Source: Telopea speciosissima (Eukaryota; Streptophyta; Magnoliopsida; Proteales; Proteaceae). From it: a DNA stretch of 64,000 nt. Shown here one piece after another: positions 1 through 12,900 of this stretch. Position 1 is the first letter of the stretch, and every line of letters starts with the position of its first letter. Made by a program: the position numbers and the translations under genes. A model generated the notes under the pieces. The model was not told the origin of the DNA. It saw nothing but the letters and a program-made list of their open reading frames with translations, and did no database searches. Location of the stretch: NCBI RefSeq assembly GCF_018873765.1, contig NC_057916.1, positions 26,628,501-26,692,500 on the forward strand, read 5' to 3'.

Positions 1-477
1 GAGCATCTGAGAAAGCTAGGTACGCCCCCCCCAATAGGTGAGAAAACAAAGGAGAAATGGACTTAGAAGGTTTGTCAAGTGCAGACAGGATAAATGATGG
101 TACACCTAAGAAGTGCTTTGGGACAAGTTGAACGCCCCAAAAAAGTATGTGTTGTGGACTGGGGACCAAGAATTTAAGAAAGGACTTGAAGATAATCTTA
201 GAGAGGGATGGCAGTGATTAGAATTGGGCCATGACGATAATGCCAAAAATCAAAAGGTACATGAAAACAGAAATGGAAATAGTTGGGCCCTAGCACTTTA
301 AACATGGACAGAAGATTGGAACCTTCCTTGGGATACCTGCAATGCTACAAGTCACCTGATCAGCTGGTCAAAAAAATGATAATTTTGGTGCTCCAATATT
401 TTTTGGTCAGAAAAATGGAGCGGGTTGCTTTGTTAGGGGGTTGGCAACTGTACAAATCTTAAAGCTTACAACCATAT
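1..477. other. ALB3 intron 10 (part), no feature seen
   Basis: This is non-coding sequence inside the truncated last visible ALB3 intron. No minus-strand match to the ALB3 C-terminal tail is present, so the terminal exon lies outside the window. Nothing else is recognised here. Confidence 0.5.
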
Positions 478-479
478 GG

Positions 480-713
480 AGTTTTTTTTTCTTTTTCTTG
501 GGGATCTGGAGGTGTCCGGCCTTTGGCTGACTAATTCCCCCAGGGCTCATGCACGATCGTGCAACATACACGAACCGGGAGATACTGGGCCCCCCATGTT
601 CACCAGGGAGTTTCCTCTCAGGCAGGTGGCCCCAAGGAGGGAGGCGGAGTCGAACTCAGGACCTTCAGCTTCCTTAGGCCTCGTCCCTTGCCAACTGCGC
701 TGCCCCTTGGGGT
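480..713 (-). repeat. tRNA-derived SINE in ALB3 intron 10
   Basis: Read on the minus strand, the head contains a pol III box A-like stretch (about 685-704, GGCAGCGCAGTTGGCA) and a box B-like stretch (about 646-663, GAGTTCGACTCC). An A-rich tail (480-498 read as T/C-rich on plus) ends the element. The flanks carry a similar CATATG..GGAGTTTT string on both sides, an imperfect target duplication. The SINE family is not identified. Confidence 0.6.
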
Positions 714-946
714 TCATATGATGGAGTTTTAAGGCCTAGTCTTAGGAGTTTTCTTCTGGAGGAACATAATATGGTAGGTCACTAGGTCCCCTATATATCA
801 TTTCAATGCAAAGGCGGTGATTGACAGCTTGATCTTGTCCAGTTCTAATCCAAAGTGTTCTCCATACACAGTTTACAGAAACACCAAACTACTTGGACAA
901 GACATAGGCATCAAATAATGACTTCACATTAAGAGTTCAAACGTAC

Positions 947-3900
947 CTTATCCTTAATCTCTTCATCAGACTCGTCCCCAGAATCCGATGTAGAAGCGAG
1001 AGTCTGAACTTCTTCTGCCGGAAGAGCTTTGTTTAGTTTTTTCTTCCTCTCTTCTTCTTTGAGTTGCCTGAATCTGTTTGTTGTATTAGTGTTTGAAGGA
1101 ATAAATCAGATGAGAGACTAAAAATAATGAGAAATGTAAGACCCACCTATAACCAGTCCCTGCTAGCAGAGAAGTCACACGTTTTGCACGACCTGCAGTA
1201 ATGATGTCACTTGCATTATCACTCACAACTGGTTTTGCACCACCTAAGTTCCGTAACCAAACTTGTTGTGCTGTACTGAGGACATTGTTTGTAAACCTAA
1301 CAAAACCAAAGGGAATAACACAGTTTGAAACAACAGAAGATACAGGTATGCAGAACAAAAGCTAGATGATGGAGTGTGTTCTGTTTCTCCATTGGGTCTT
1401 ATTCATCACAAATAAAAATAATAAAGGGAAAGAGCACGCGGTGCGTGGACCCGGCGCCCAGACACAGGGATTCGCCTTTCCATGGTGCCCGGCAGTCATT
1501 TCGCGAGGCCCTGTGTATGGGCGCAGGGGTCGTGCGCTGCACACGATCAGGTAGCGTTCTTTCTCTCAAGAATCAAGTTATAATATCAGGTTTCTTTTGG
1601 ATGATTACTAAACACCATTGCAGATTTATTGACTAAATTAGTGACTTCAGGAAAATAGTGAAGCATCATTAAGGAGGTTTTACAAAATATCCCTGGTATG
1701 AATTCTATAGAGACCAATACTTTCTACTGTCAACTCTCAGATAAATGAGAACATGAATGTACAGTAGATGGTGTGGCTGCATCAGCAACATAATACTGAC
1801 ATGTCGGTGGTTTCTGCCAAGGTTCATTCAAGGAGAGATGACCATAGAAATTATTTCTACATCGCTCATCAGATTTCAGCTCACTAGAAAAGCGTAAATG
1901 AGACGATGAAGTTATATCATAAGAAATGATATGCCTGAAGTGTGTGATGTGGATGCAAACATATGTATGAAGTTAATAGATGTTATGGCAACGTTTCGGT
2001 ATATGAGCTTCACAAACACCAAACAAAATAATAGCTAATCAGACACCAACCAGTAGATTGACAATCCCGATGGGACAGACAAGGAAAAGTAACCAATCAT
2101 GAGAGGAAGGAACTTCAAAATGAGAAGCGTGTTCTTTTGAGATGGATCATCAGTCTGCCAAAAAGAAGACTTTATTAGGCTACCAAAATGCTCAACAATG
2201 AAAAATCAAAAGAGGAAAGAAAGAGCCTAACAAATAAAGTTGACTCTCCACCTGGGGTGGCTTCATTAGTTCCATCGAAACATATTGAGAAACAACAAGA
2301 AGGACAGGTAGAACAAGGTACGCTACAGTATCATGCCAGCCCAACGGTGGATGTCCATCCTGCATGGAGGATTATATTTTGTATGTTAATAATCTGTATT
2401 GGATGCATAAATTTCTGAAACAAAACTTGGCCACTAACTGCCTCTGTCCTCTGTCCTAAAACAACAGATGTTTATATGGGCTAGCGTGTACTTTAAAATG
2501 GAGGACCTTGCTAGACTAACTTGTAGAAACGAATACCTATAACGATGCAGGAAACGAATGGAAATCACAAATAAACAATCATACAACACAACACAACGAT
2601 TTATGTGGTTCGGCAAGATTGCCTCCACGGTGAGATGAGATCTACTTCACTATCAATGAAGAATAGGGTTACAGCCGCTCGTCCTCACGCCTCTCTCAGA
2701 TTACAGAGAATGAACTTGCTACAAAACTATAGCAACATTATATAGGTACAGTTCTACCGAAATACCCATATAACCCTACGGCCCTTTGGAATCAGCCCAG
2801 AAATGCAAGCGATGGAATACAAGACATCATACCCCCAACATAACCCACACACAAAAGGTTAAAATAGTAAAAGAAAGCTCACATTCAACTGTTCACCTTC
2901 TTTCCTTGTTTTCAATGTTATTGTTCGAGATTTTTGATAGATTACTAATGTAGACTAATCCCGAACCAGAAAAATCAAGCAAGAGACTAGTTCTTAACAG
3001 GATTGCAGAACAGGGGAAACAACTAAAATTAGGAGAAACTTTATAACAAAATGCAGTAATCTCAGAATGGATCCAAACTCCAATCCATTACCCTATTCTA
3101 TCAGCAGAATCAGCCTGCAAAGTGTGAGTAAAATGCCTAAATCTGATAACAGAATCAGAAATTTCAGAAGAGTTCTAGTACTATTAGGATTTCAGGTAGC
3201 AGATCTAGAACACTTAGAATCAATCAGAAAGTTCAGAAATGGATAATAGAATTTGACCTATGATCTTGACAGATAGATCACTTAAGCCTCACTTGAAACC
3301 TACAAAGTACTACTGAATCAACAGCAGCAAAATTCAGGAAATCTGAACTGATGAATTCAAATCATGTGCCTGAATGGCTGGCAACATAGATATATATAAG
3401 CTCACAAAATCTAACACCTAACATGACTAAAGATAGCCTAGACCAACTAATAATAAAGCTAGCTACTTAATTGACCAATAAAAGACTTAAAATGACTCAC
3501 TACTCTAACCAGAGCTTCAACTTAAACTAACTAGCAAAGTAAATCCCATATTTCTAACTCCTATGGTCCTACCCATATTATATGGCCCATTAAAGTGGCC
3601 AATTACAATGACAACCCATTGGACCAAAGATGCAACACATAATACCCACCCCAAGGCTTATAACCACTAAAAGAAGCCCACTTTTGTGATTTATCTGCAT
3701 CGAGGATGGGATATGATCATCCAGTGCAAGGACTAATAACAAGGTTGACCTAGCATTATGCCACTGCATAGTGATAAGAAGGTTTCCCAGCCATAGATCA
3801 AAATCTCAGTTGTTTAGCAAAAATTTTCGGTTTCAACACAGGTTGAAACAAAACTTGTGTCGACCCTGCATATATATGTAGTTTCAACTGAAATTTCGAC

Positions 3901-6900
3901 TACTACAACATATTTACAACAACGATTTGCTGCATTTAAGTGAGATTTGTTGAAGATTCAAACTTTGAGGTATACCATTTTTCCCTAAAGTTAATTTGTG
4001 CAAAAAATAGGGTAAATATTTAATGGTTGGGATTCAATTTTTTATATGTTAGAATTGTAGGCGGATCTACACCTTCATGGAGTCGGCTTTAATTTTCTGG
4101 TTTAAAATTATTTTTTATTTTTTTGGTTTAAAGTATTAATTTTCTTTAAACAAAAAAAATAAGGTTAATGTACATTGGGGCTCAATTTTATATATGTTCA
4201 GACGTCATTGCCCAATCTATGGCTACATGGTATCTGTTTTTTTTTTTTTAAATAAATAACTAGAAAATTAATTCAAAAATTCGAAAAAATTTCAAAAAAA
4301 AAGGGAAAGATGACCTATTTTTGTTTGAAAAATCATGAAAAAAAAATCTGAAAGTATTATATTTGTATGTATTTTGAATTGAAAATAATGTTTTTTTTTT
4401 TTTTTTTTGTGAATAAATATATTACCAAATTCCAGGAGGGGGTAGGGGAGAGAAAAGGGGGGGGGAGAGATACAAAAGCACAAGCCTCAAGCCATCCTAA
4501 GAAGACGGAGGGGGCTGCAAAAGAGAGCTATCTAAGCCTCAGGAGACAACACTATGCCTATTCCTTGGTGTATCAAAAAAGGACCTATGGGGGATAGAGC
4601 TGAGCTTGTAGGAAATGTCAAAGGAGATGGCTTTCCAAATCAAGTCGAAGGACCAAGAGTTGGAGGTCCATCTCCTAAGAGTCCTCTCCATCCAAATGTG
4701 GTATACAGCGGAGCCAAACACAAGCTTCCCAACAGTGTCACATAGAGAGCAACCTTGGAAGGTCATGTCCATCCAGAGCCATTCTCTATCAAAGGGCAAA
4801 GGTCTCCTGCTACGAGGCCAAATGGACAGAAGGGCTTTTTTCCAGATGGTAGAGGTAAAGGGGCAGGCAAAGAAAAGATGGGCAATGTCCTCAGATCCAT
4901 TCCAACAGAAGATGTAAGAGGGGGAGACAAGGATGTTATGGTAGAGAAGGAAGGCTTGGGTTGGGAGGCAAAGGCTAAGGGTTCTCGAGACCGTGAAAAT
5001 AATGTTTAATATGTTCCATACTTAAATTTTGGTCAATTAGGGTATTATTATTTAAAAAAGTATCAAAATTAGTTTTAATTACAAAAAAATATATATAACA
5101 ATTAAGTAAAAGTTGGGAAGAGTTTTATTGTTATCATAGGAATTTTAATTGATGTAAAAATTTTAATGATGTGGCATTTTTTGTTGCAATATTGTAAGAA
5201 GATTAAATCATAACTACTCAGGGAGGAGACATAACGTGGAGGCATGGCATACTCATTGAAAAAGATAAAAAGAAGTCAATAATGCAACTACTATGGAAAG
5301 AATTATGGGAGGTGGGGACCACTAGACTGAAGTGGCATTTGGCAAGTGGATACAAGGATGTGGCCAAATGTCTTAGGGTTCCTAGTGAGGTGCAGAAGGC
5401 CATGGCTGCCCTTATGAAGGGAGGAATACAGAGGAGGTTAGATAAGCAGAAGATAAGGGAAGAGTTTAATCAGGCAAAGCTAGAGAGACAGCCAGGAGTA
5501 GGGGATGACTCTGATTCTAACTGTGATGATTACATTCTTATTGGTGTGGAGACAGAGGCAGAGGTAAGACAGATACGACTTGCTAGGGTAGCAAGCCAAG
5601 TTACATGCAAGAGCAGGGTAGGTTAAGAGAGATATGGAAAGGAGTTGGTTACCCTAGAGTAGTTAAACCAGACGCTGATGGTAGTGATTCTTCTAAATGG
5701 GTAGGCTGAAACAAAAGCTGACTGATTGCCTAACGGAGAGCACAAAGTATGAAGGGAGCCCCACCCCCAGTAGATGAAGATATCATTAACAGACTTGAGC
5801 ATGATCTTGCACTTTTCAGGACTCAGAGAATCAGACAGAGAAAGCTAAAGCATGTGTGTTCTGATTGGAAGGGTAAAGTGGGCGACATCGTGTAGTTCTT
5901 TTACCACAATATTTCAAGACATGCTATCGACGGACCCTACTATCAGAATATGTTTGACACTATAGGAGAAGGTAGGGGGAACGACTGAAGGGGCCCACAG
6001 CTTACAAGCTTATGAATGTGTATTTTCTCTAGCAAAGAAAGGAGTTAGAAGAGTATATAGAGACCCTTAAGGAAAAATGGTTAGAGTATAGTGTCACTGT
6101 TACGTGTGATGGTTGGATTGGACTCATTAGACAGTTGTTCATCAACTTCATGGTATACTATGATGGTAGGCTTGTGTTCCTCAAGTCAGTGGGTGCATCC
6201 AAGGAAATGAAGGATGCAAAATATATATACAAGTTGTCAAAGGAGTTGATCCAAATCCAAGTGGTGGCGGATGATGAGCACATTTATGTGTGAAATCTTA
6301 CGGCCATAAAGCATGCATTTTTATACTTGGAACGGAACTACTCAAGGTTTTTGTTTGTGTTTTCAGGTTTTAGGTGAATTCTTGTGAAAATGGAGCAAAT
6401 GATGCTAAGGATCCATTTTTAAGCTATTTAGTGGTGTTTGGCAATAGCCAGAAGCGCCCAGGAGTCGAGAAAATCAAGTTTGGATTGAGCACTGAAAGAA
6501 TCACGCCAATTAGTCAAATTTGAGTGTGATTACAGTGGGCCCCTTAGCATAATTTTGAGGTGTTAATAGTATGGATGCGTAGCCCATCAAGTCAGCTTCG
6601 CAACGGTTCAAACGGCATTTGATTTCGAGTTAAAACGAAGAAGTTACGGCCATTTCCGTAACGATGCGCGAAAATGGCATGCCACTGTTTTCAATTTTTA
6701 TGACAGGGGTTTGTTTGTAATTATTAAAAATTGACCGGGGACAAAGTAAAATGGAAGTTCGGATTCGAGGGGCTTTAGTGCAATTATCAGAAGTTATCTT
6801 TCTTGTTAGCCGAAAGATTTCATTTGGAAGGCTCTGGAGCAGTCCAACTTCAACTTGAGATATCTTGGGCTCCCGAACTCCAAATTGGACGAAATTTGGG

Positions 6901-9900
6901 TCTATTTTGGGTGATTTTTTGCAAGGAATGCAATAGTGAGGCCTATATAAGCACCCCATGCTCCACATTTTTTGAAGGACAGAATGGGTATTTTATTTGT
7001 TGAGTGGAAGCCTAGTAATCACTTTCTCTCTCCTCCAACTTTCCAAGGGCACTTTTGGAATTTTACTATGGATACATTTCTTTTGAAAAATATTCTCTCA
7101 TCCATGGAAGGTTGAAAAGTCAAAGATGCCTTGATCTCATTGCTTGGAGAAGACACCTACAAAGAAAAGAAAGCACAAGTTTAGAATTAGAAAGTTACTT
7201 TTTGAAAAATAGAAGGTTTATGTAGCTAGGATTTTTATCTCTCTTAGTTTCTATTTTTCTCTTTTTTCTTAGGATTCAAGTAATGTAAAGAAGGAAGGAG
7301 AAATATTCTCTTCTCTTAGGGAATATTTCTCCTACCTCTTCTCTCTTCCCTCTTCCCCCTTCTCCTCTTCCCCTCTTCCCCCTATAAATACCCCTTGCCC
7401 TTTGGGTTGTAACTAGTTAATTTTTAGTTAGTTCTAGTTCAGTTTTTAAGTTAGTTTTAATTCAGTTTTTAGTTCAATTTATTAATGAAATTTCCTCTTT
7501 TCTTCTTCTAGTTTTTGGCTTTCTAAGTTCTAGTTTGATTTCATGCTTTCAATTCCATGGTTGCAATGCTTTTGATTCATGCTTTAATTTTATGTCTTCA
7601 ATATGGTTGTAATAATTCTAGTTTAGTTTCAAGCTTTCTAGTCTAAGTTCCTAAGTTGATGACAAGACTTGGAGATTTAGAAGAGGAAGCCATGCAAGGT
7701 TTGTTCAAGTATTCAAGCTCTTTAATTACATTCATACAAGCAATTTCAGTCCGGTTCAAGCACATCCAGGTTTTTACTCTCTAAACTCTTAAACTCATTC
7801 TCCCTCTCTTCTATCTCATTCTCTCTTCTTCTATATCATTCTCCTTCTTCTTCGTTTTTTTTTTTTATGTGGTTGTGGTGTGTGGCTGCAATCTATCCCT
7901 TCCAATCTGCGTTAGTTTGATAGGTTAGATGGATATGTATTAGGATGCCAATTTAATTCATGTCAATTTAATTCGTTAGATGCTTGTGAGTTAGGACGCG
8001 TTAATTTGTTAGTTTAATTAGTTTAATTTAACACTTTAATTTGGTTCACTTTGCATTACTTTAAAGTGAGTAAAATAGGGTGGCGTATATCTCCTTGAGT
8101 TCGACCCGTAGCTACAATTGATCCGTACGCTTGTGGTTATTATTTTGTGCAAACAGCGGACAACAGTAGTAACTTCAAGGAGGGTAGAGAGACTACTGAA
8201 CAACATCAAGTACCACCTATTTTGAACCTCAAGTGTGGCCCACTGTATTGACCTCATGCTGAAGGACATGGGAAAGAAGTCATTGGTACGAAGTGTGGTC
8301 GAGACTCAAGAGGGCAAGACAAGTGACCATATTTGTGTACAATGATGGAAATGCCCTACAAATGTTGAGGACTAAGTGTGATGGGGATTTGGTTAGGCCG
8401 GGCAATACTCGATCGCCACAAACTACATTACCCTAAAGAACTTTAAGGCAAAGAAGGCAGGTTTCAAATCTATTTTCGATTCATATAAGTGGTTTAGTTG
8501 GAGGGAGTCGGGTTCACTACAGGGTAGGGCAGCGCATGAGACCATATCTGGTGACCAGTTTTGGCACGACCTGAAGGTCGTTATATTACTTGATCCAATG
8601 AAGGTCTTGAGGATGGTTGACTCTGAGAAGAAGCCTACTCTATCACAATTGTATGCTACAGTGGAGATGATGAAGGACCACATGATAACAACAATACCAC
8701 GTGGTGGCACGAGCTACATTCAGATAGGGAAAGATCGGTAGGAGAAACAACTTATGCATCCACTGCATAAGGCTGGTGAGTTTTTCTTTTATACTACCTT
8801 AGTCAAATTACTATCTATTTACAACATCATAAGCATTGACAAGTTCTTCATGTCATTTCCAGCCTACTATCTTAATCCCAAGTACCAATAAAAGCACAGA
8901 CTTGGGATGGATTAAGACTTGATTGATGTAGTGCAAGATATGGTGGCCAAGCTGAATTCTAACCCAAATATACAATCGGCCTCCAATAGTGAGGCAAACT
9001 TGTAGTTTCTTACGTATTTCTAATCAATGAAATTACTCGAATTGGTATTGATTTTAAATTACCAATGTTTGAAATGGACATAGATGAAGACCTTTGGGAT
9101 GCACTTGGGACTTTCCGTCATGCAGCTGCAGAGTCCAGTTGGGACCATAGTAAGCAAAAACAGAAACGGAAGGTACAGGTTCCCACTGTCGCACACCGTC
9201 GTCGACCAATGGTGGAGATGATGACGATGGCGATGACGGTTGTGCTGGTGGTGGTGATAGATATGCATCCCTTCAAGAGGAGTACAACCAAGCGAAGGTG
9301 GAGCCAGAGCCTATCCAATTCACAAGAGAGACTCAGTTTGATCACGCTACATATGATGCTGATCATGGTGCATGTACCCCCACAAGTACAGGTTATTTTA
9401 GAGGCCTGTGCCACAGGTTTAGAGCAGATGAAGAGAATGACAGCATTGACATGGAGATAGATGTTTCCTACTTGATTGGCATACTAGAAGGCCTCAGTTT
9501 GGAAGGGTGTAGTGGATATGGTGGGTATGGACACACAAGACATCCAGTGTTGGGTATGGTAGCTATGATTAGTATACTTCTTCATCATCTTCATTCCCCA
9601 CTACTCATGATGGTTGGTCACAGGGTGTGTCATCTTTTGTGGATAGCATCTTCTCATACCCAAGCCCCTACCAACCAAATCAGCCCAGTCCACCAAGCAA
9701 CTACAATGGATCCACATTTGCATCATCTTCTCGCCCGGTGATCCATATCCTAGGTTGGGGTACCTAGAGTATGTTGATGATCAGACCTATTAGGCTGACG
9801 TGATGGACTTTGGGCGTTTCTTCAAACATAGCATGACATACCATTCTTTTGTGATAGAGAGAGGAACGGTTTCGTCGGCGGCAGCAATCTTCCTCATCTT

Positions 9901-12900
9901 TTGAGCCTTCCCGGAACTATATGCGGTACTGACATAGAGATGGCTTCATAGGGTCTTTTGAGTTTCATCTTTGGTTGTACACTTACAGTTGTAACACTTG
10001 CACACTTGTATTAATAACACTTTGACATTTTGTAATATTAAATGGTTTTTCTTCATTTGTAATGCATATTGTAGTTGTTCTATTACTAAATTATGTGTAG
10101 CATAGGCTATATTTGAGAAAGCATACAGCAAGGTACGTCGCACACTAACAACAAAGGGCGTACCCAGTGCACGAGGCTCCCGCTACTGCGGGGTCTGGGG
10201 AGGGTCATAATGTACGCATTTTGGGTGTGTGTTTTAACAATCTAAAGGTTCCATTATGTTTAGAGATGCTTAATTAGGGGTTTCCCTGAAGTTTTGGGCC
10301 AAAATATGGCCATTTGACCACCGAAATGCCCTATCAAATCCATCAACCGAAACATGCAGGGTTTCGGCCAGGTTTCCCATCTCTTAGCATTATAGAGATG
10401 TGCTACACAATTAATAGTTTAAGTTAATATAGTCTGCCTGATCCTAAACTGGCATAAGACAGTCATGATGAAGGTAATGAAAGATGGTGACAGAAATAAT
10501 TAAATGTTAGGCATCTATAGATTGGAGCAGAAAACAAAGTTAGGTTTTTGTATCTAAAGAACAGAAGGTTTTATTACCACAAATGGAATAAGCCAGGAAA
10601 TGCCAGAACCATTTTGTCGAGCAGCAATTGTGGTGGGGCCTCCCAAAGATGGAATCCAAAAGAAACCTTCCGTCAGCAATCCCTTAAACAAAGAATTTCT
10701 AAATCAGTTGCCTCTGTTTTACCAGTACATATATCATATCTGATTATAAAACACCTTCCAAATACTGCAAAATTAACCATTTGTTTACCTCATTTGCTAC
10801 ATTTGAAAGAGCTTGGTATAAACCAATCCAAACTGGTATTGTAGCTAAAGTTGGCAAACACCCTGTTCAGCCATAACAGATAGTAAAGAGATATCAACAA
10901 CTATCAGTAGTACAATAGAACCAAGAGTACGTACAGTAAATGGAGTAAGAAGACAGACAATAGCCACATGTCCTTGAGATGGAAATGAAAGTAAGATAAA
11001 CCAGGGCAAAAATCCTAGAGAGAGTGAGGAACAATATTGATGAGAAATTACTGATCACCATCAAAATCTGCAAGAAATAAGTAATATAAAGCCGAAGTTT
11101 ATGACAGCAGTGGCAAATATGGACTAATCCATGTTCAACCCAGAGCAAATCCCAATTTTGGGCAATGACGTATCTGTGTGCAAGCTAGTTTGGGTTGATT
11201 ATGACCTGCAATTGACCTCCTCTGACAATTAATGTCACCAAATCAGTGCTGTTGAGTTTAATTTATGCCAAAAACATGTTTCTTTTTTTTCTTTCTTTTT
11301 TTTAAGATTTGAAATATATACCTAAGAGTTGTAACTCAAAGCTCATACCAACTAAACTAACTTAATCTATCATTATTAAATTTCAATATCTTTAAATTGG
11401 ACAAAGAACATTTAGAAGTACGAATTGAAATCCAAAACCCCAACTTTTAGTTCCAACATGACATAATGGTCTGAACCCAAATTTTGGACATGTTGCGGGA
11501 ATGGAAGCTGAATCATAACATCTCAAACAAGTTGAACATAAATATTTCTTCCTGTCAGGCTTTCTGGTGACTGGTGACTGGGACTTGTTGAAGAAAATTG
11601 TTAGTTGCAATATATCTCATCCACAAACAATCCGTTGAGGGTGTCAATGACATGAATAAATTTATTTACACCTCAACTTCTACTTTTTGCTTGCCTTAAT
11701 GGATTTCTTTTGGGGATTACATTCACTCTACAAGGATATGAAGGGGACTTTGAAGGCCTTGCTAATTTACCATTAAAGTCACTACAACACATGGATGTTG
11801 AAAGATCTTCACCAGTGGCTCCGATTTTGAAGGCATAAGCTCCTCTATCTATGGATGGAAAAATTCAAGTACTTGTGTTATGCTAGGAGCAAGTAGTAAC
11901 CCCAAGTGTATAACTTTATATTCAAAATTTGGTTGTCCAAGTTTCTTTGCCTCCTCCCACACTGCTTAAAATTCTGTCCAAAATTAATCACAGACCCATT
12001 CCGGCAAATGTTCAAGCATTTGTTTTTGGGTACTTTTGATGCTAAAGTCCAAACTACAAACACATGAACTACTGATCCATATAGGACAGCATTAATTACC
12101 AATAACAATCTCTCTCCTATAGAAAAGAAATGAAGATAAGGCAAGACACACCTGCCAATGGGTTAACCCCAGCTTTCGTATAGAGGCGTGAAGTCTCAAG
12201 TTGTATTCTTTCCTGACAGTAACATAACAGTGACAACGAAATAATAAGCTCCAAATTGCATGCCCAGGAACGAAAATATTTTCAACACACTTTAATCTTC
12301 AATATTCATTTTATATGCCGCAGACAGAATAAGAATGCAATGCAAAATAGAAAATTAAAAGTCACAATGTGCAAAGGGCAAGGTCAAATTTTAGCATCTG
12401 TACCCTAAAAATGAAATATTATGATGGCCATGATTACGAACAGAAAGGTTATTTATTCATGCTTTCCAAATTCCTCATGTGAGATGAGCAGAATACCGAC
12501 ATTTCGGCGAAATTTCGCCAAAACAGTGTATTTTTTCCCATGAGTTTTGCTTGGCCATTTCGGAGGGCAAATGGCTGAATGACCGAAATGAGCTAAATAC
12601 CAAAATGAAATGACCGAAATTTCGGCGAACCAGTGCTGATTTCGTTTTGCCTCATGTTTCGTCTCGGACATGTTGAAATTAGCGAAATTTCGAACTATGC
12701 ACTTTTCAACCTATTTGATACACCAAATTAAAAGGTTACTGGTAGAGATCAGCCATTGAAATGTAGCCAATATAGCTTAAAAAGGCCGTTTTGTCAAATC
12801 CAACCCATGGCAACAATGAAGGTACTCAAGTGGGGCCACGTGGCACCATAGCTCAGTCCAATGACAGTGCCATGTTAAAAAGGATGTTTCTCTAATAACC

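Noticed and set aside
5282-5626. 114-aa open frame as an independent host gene
   Set aside because: It is the BED-finger part of the hAT transposase remnant and is followed by other hAT fragments in order.
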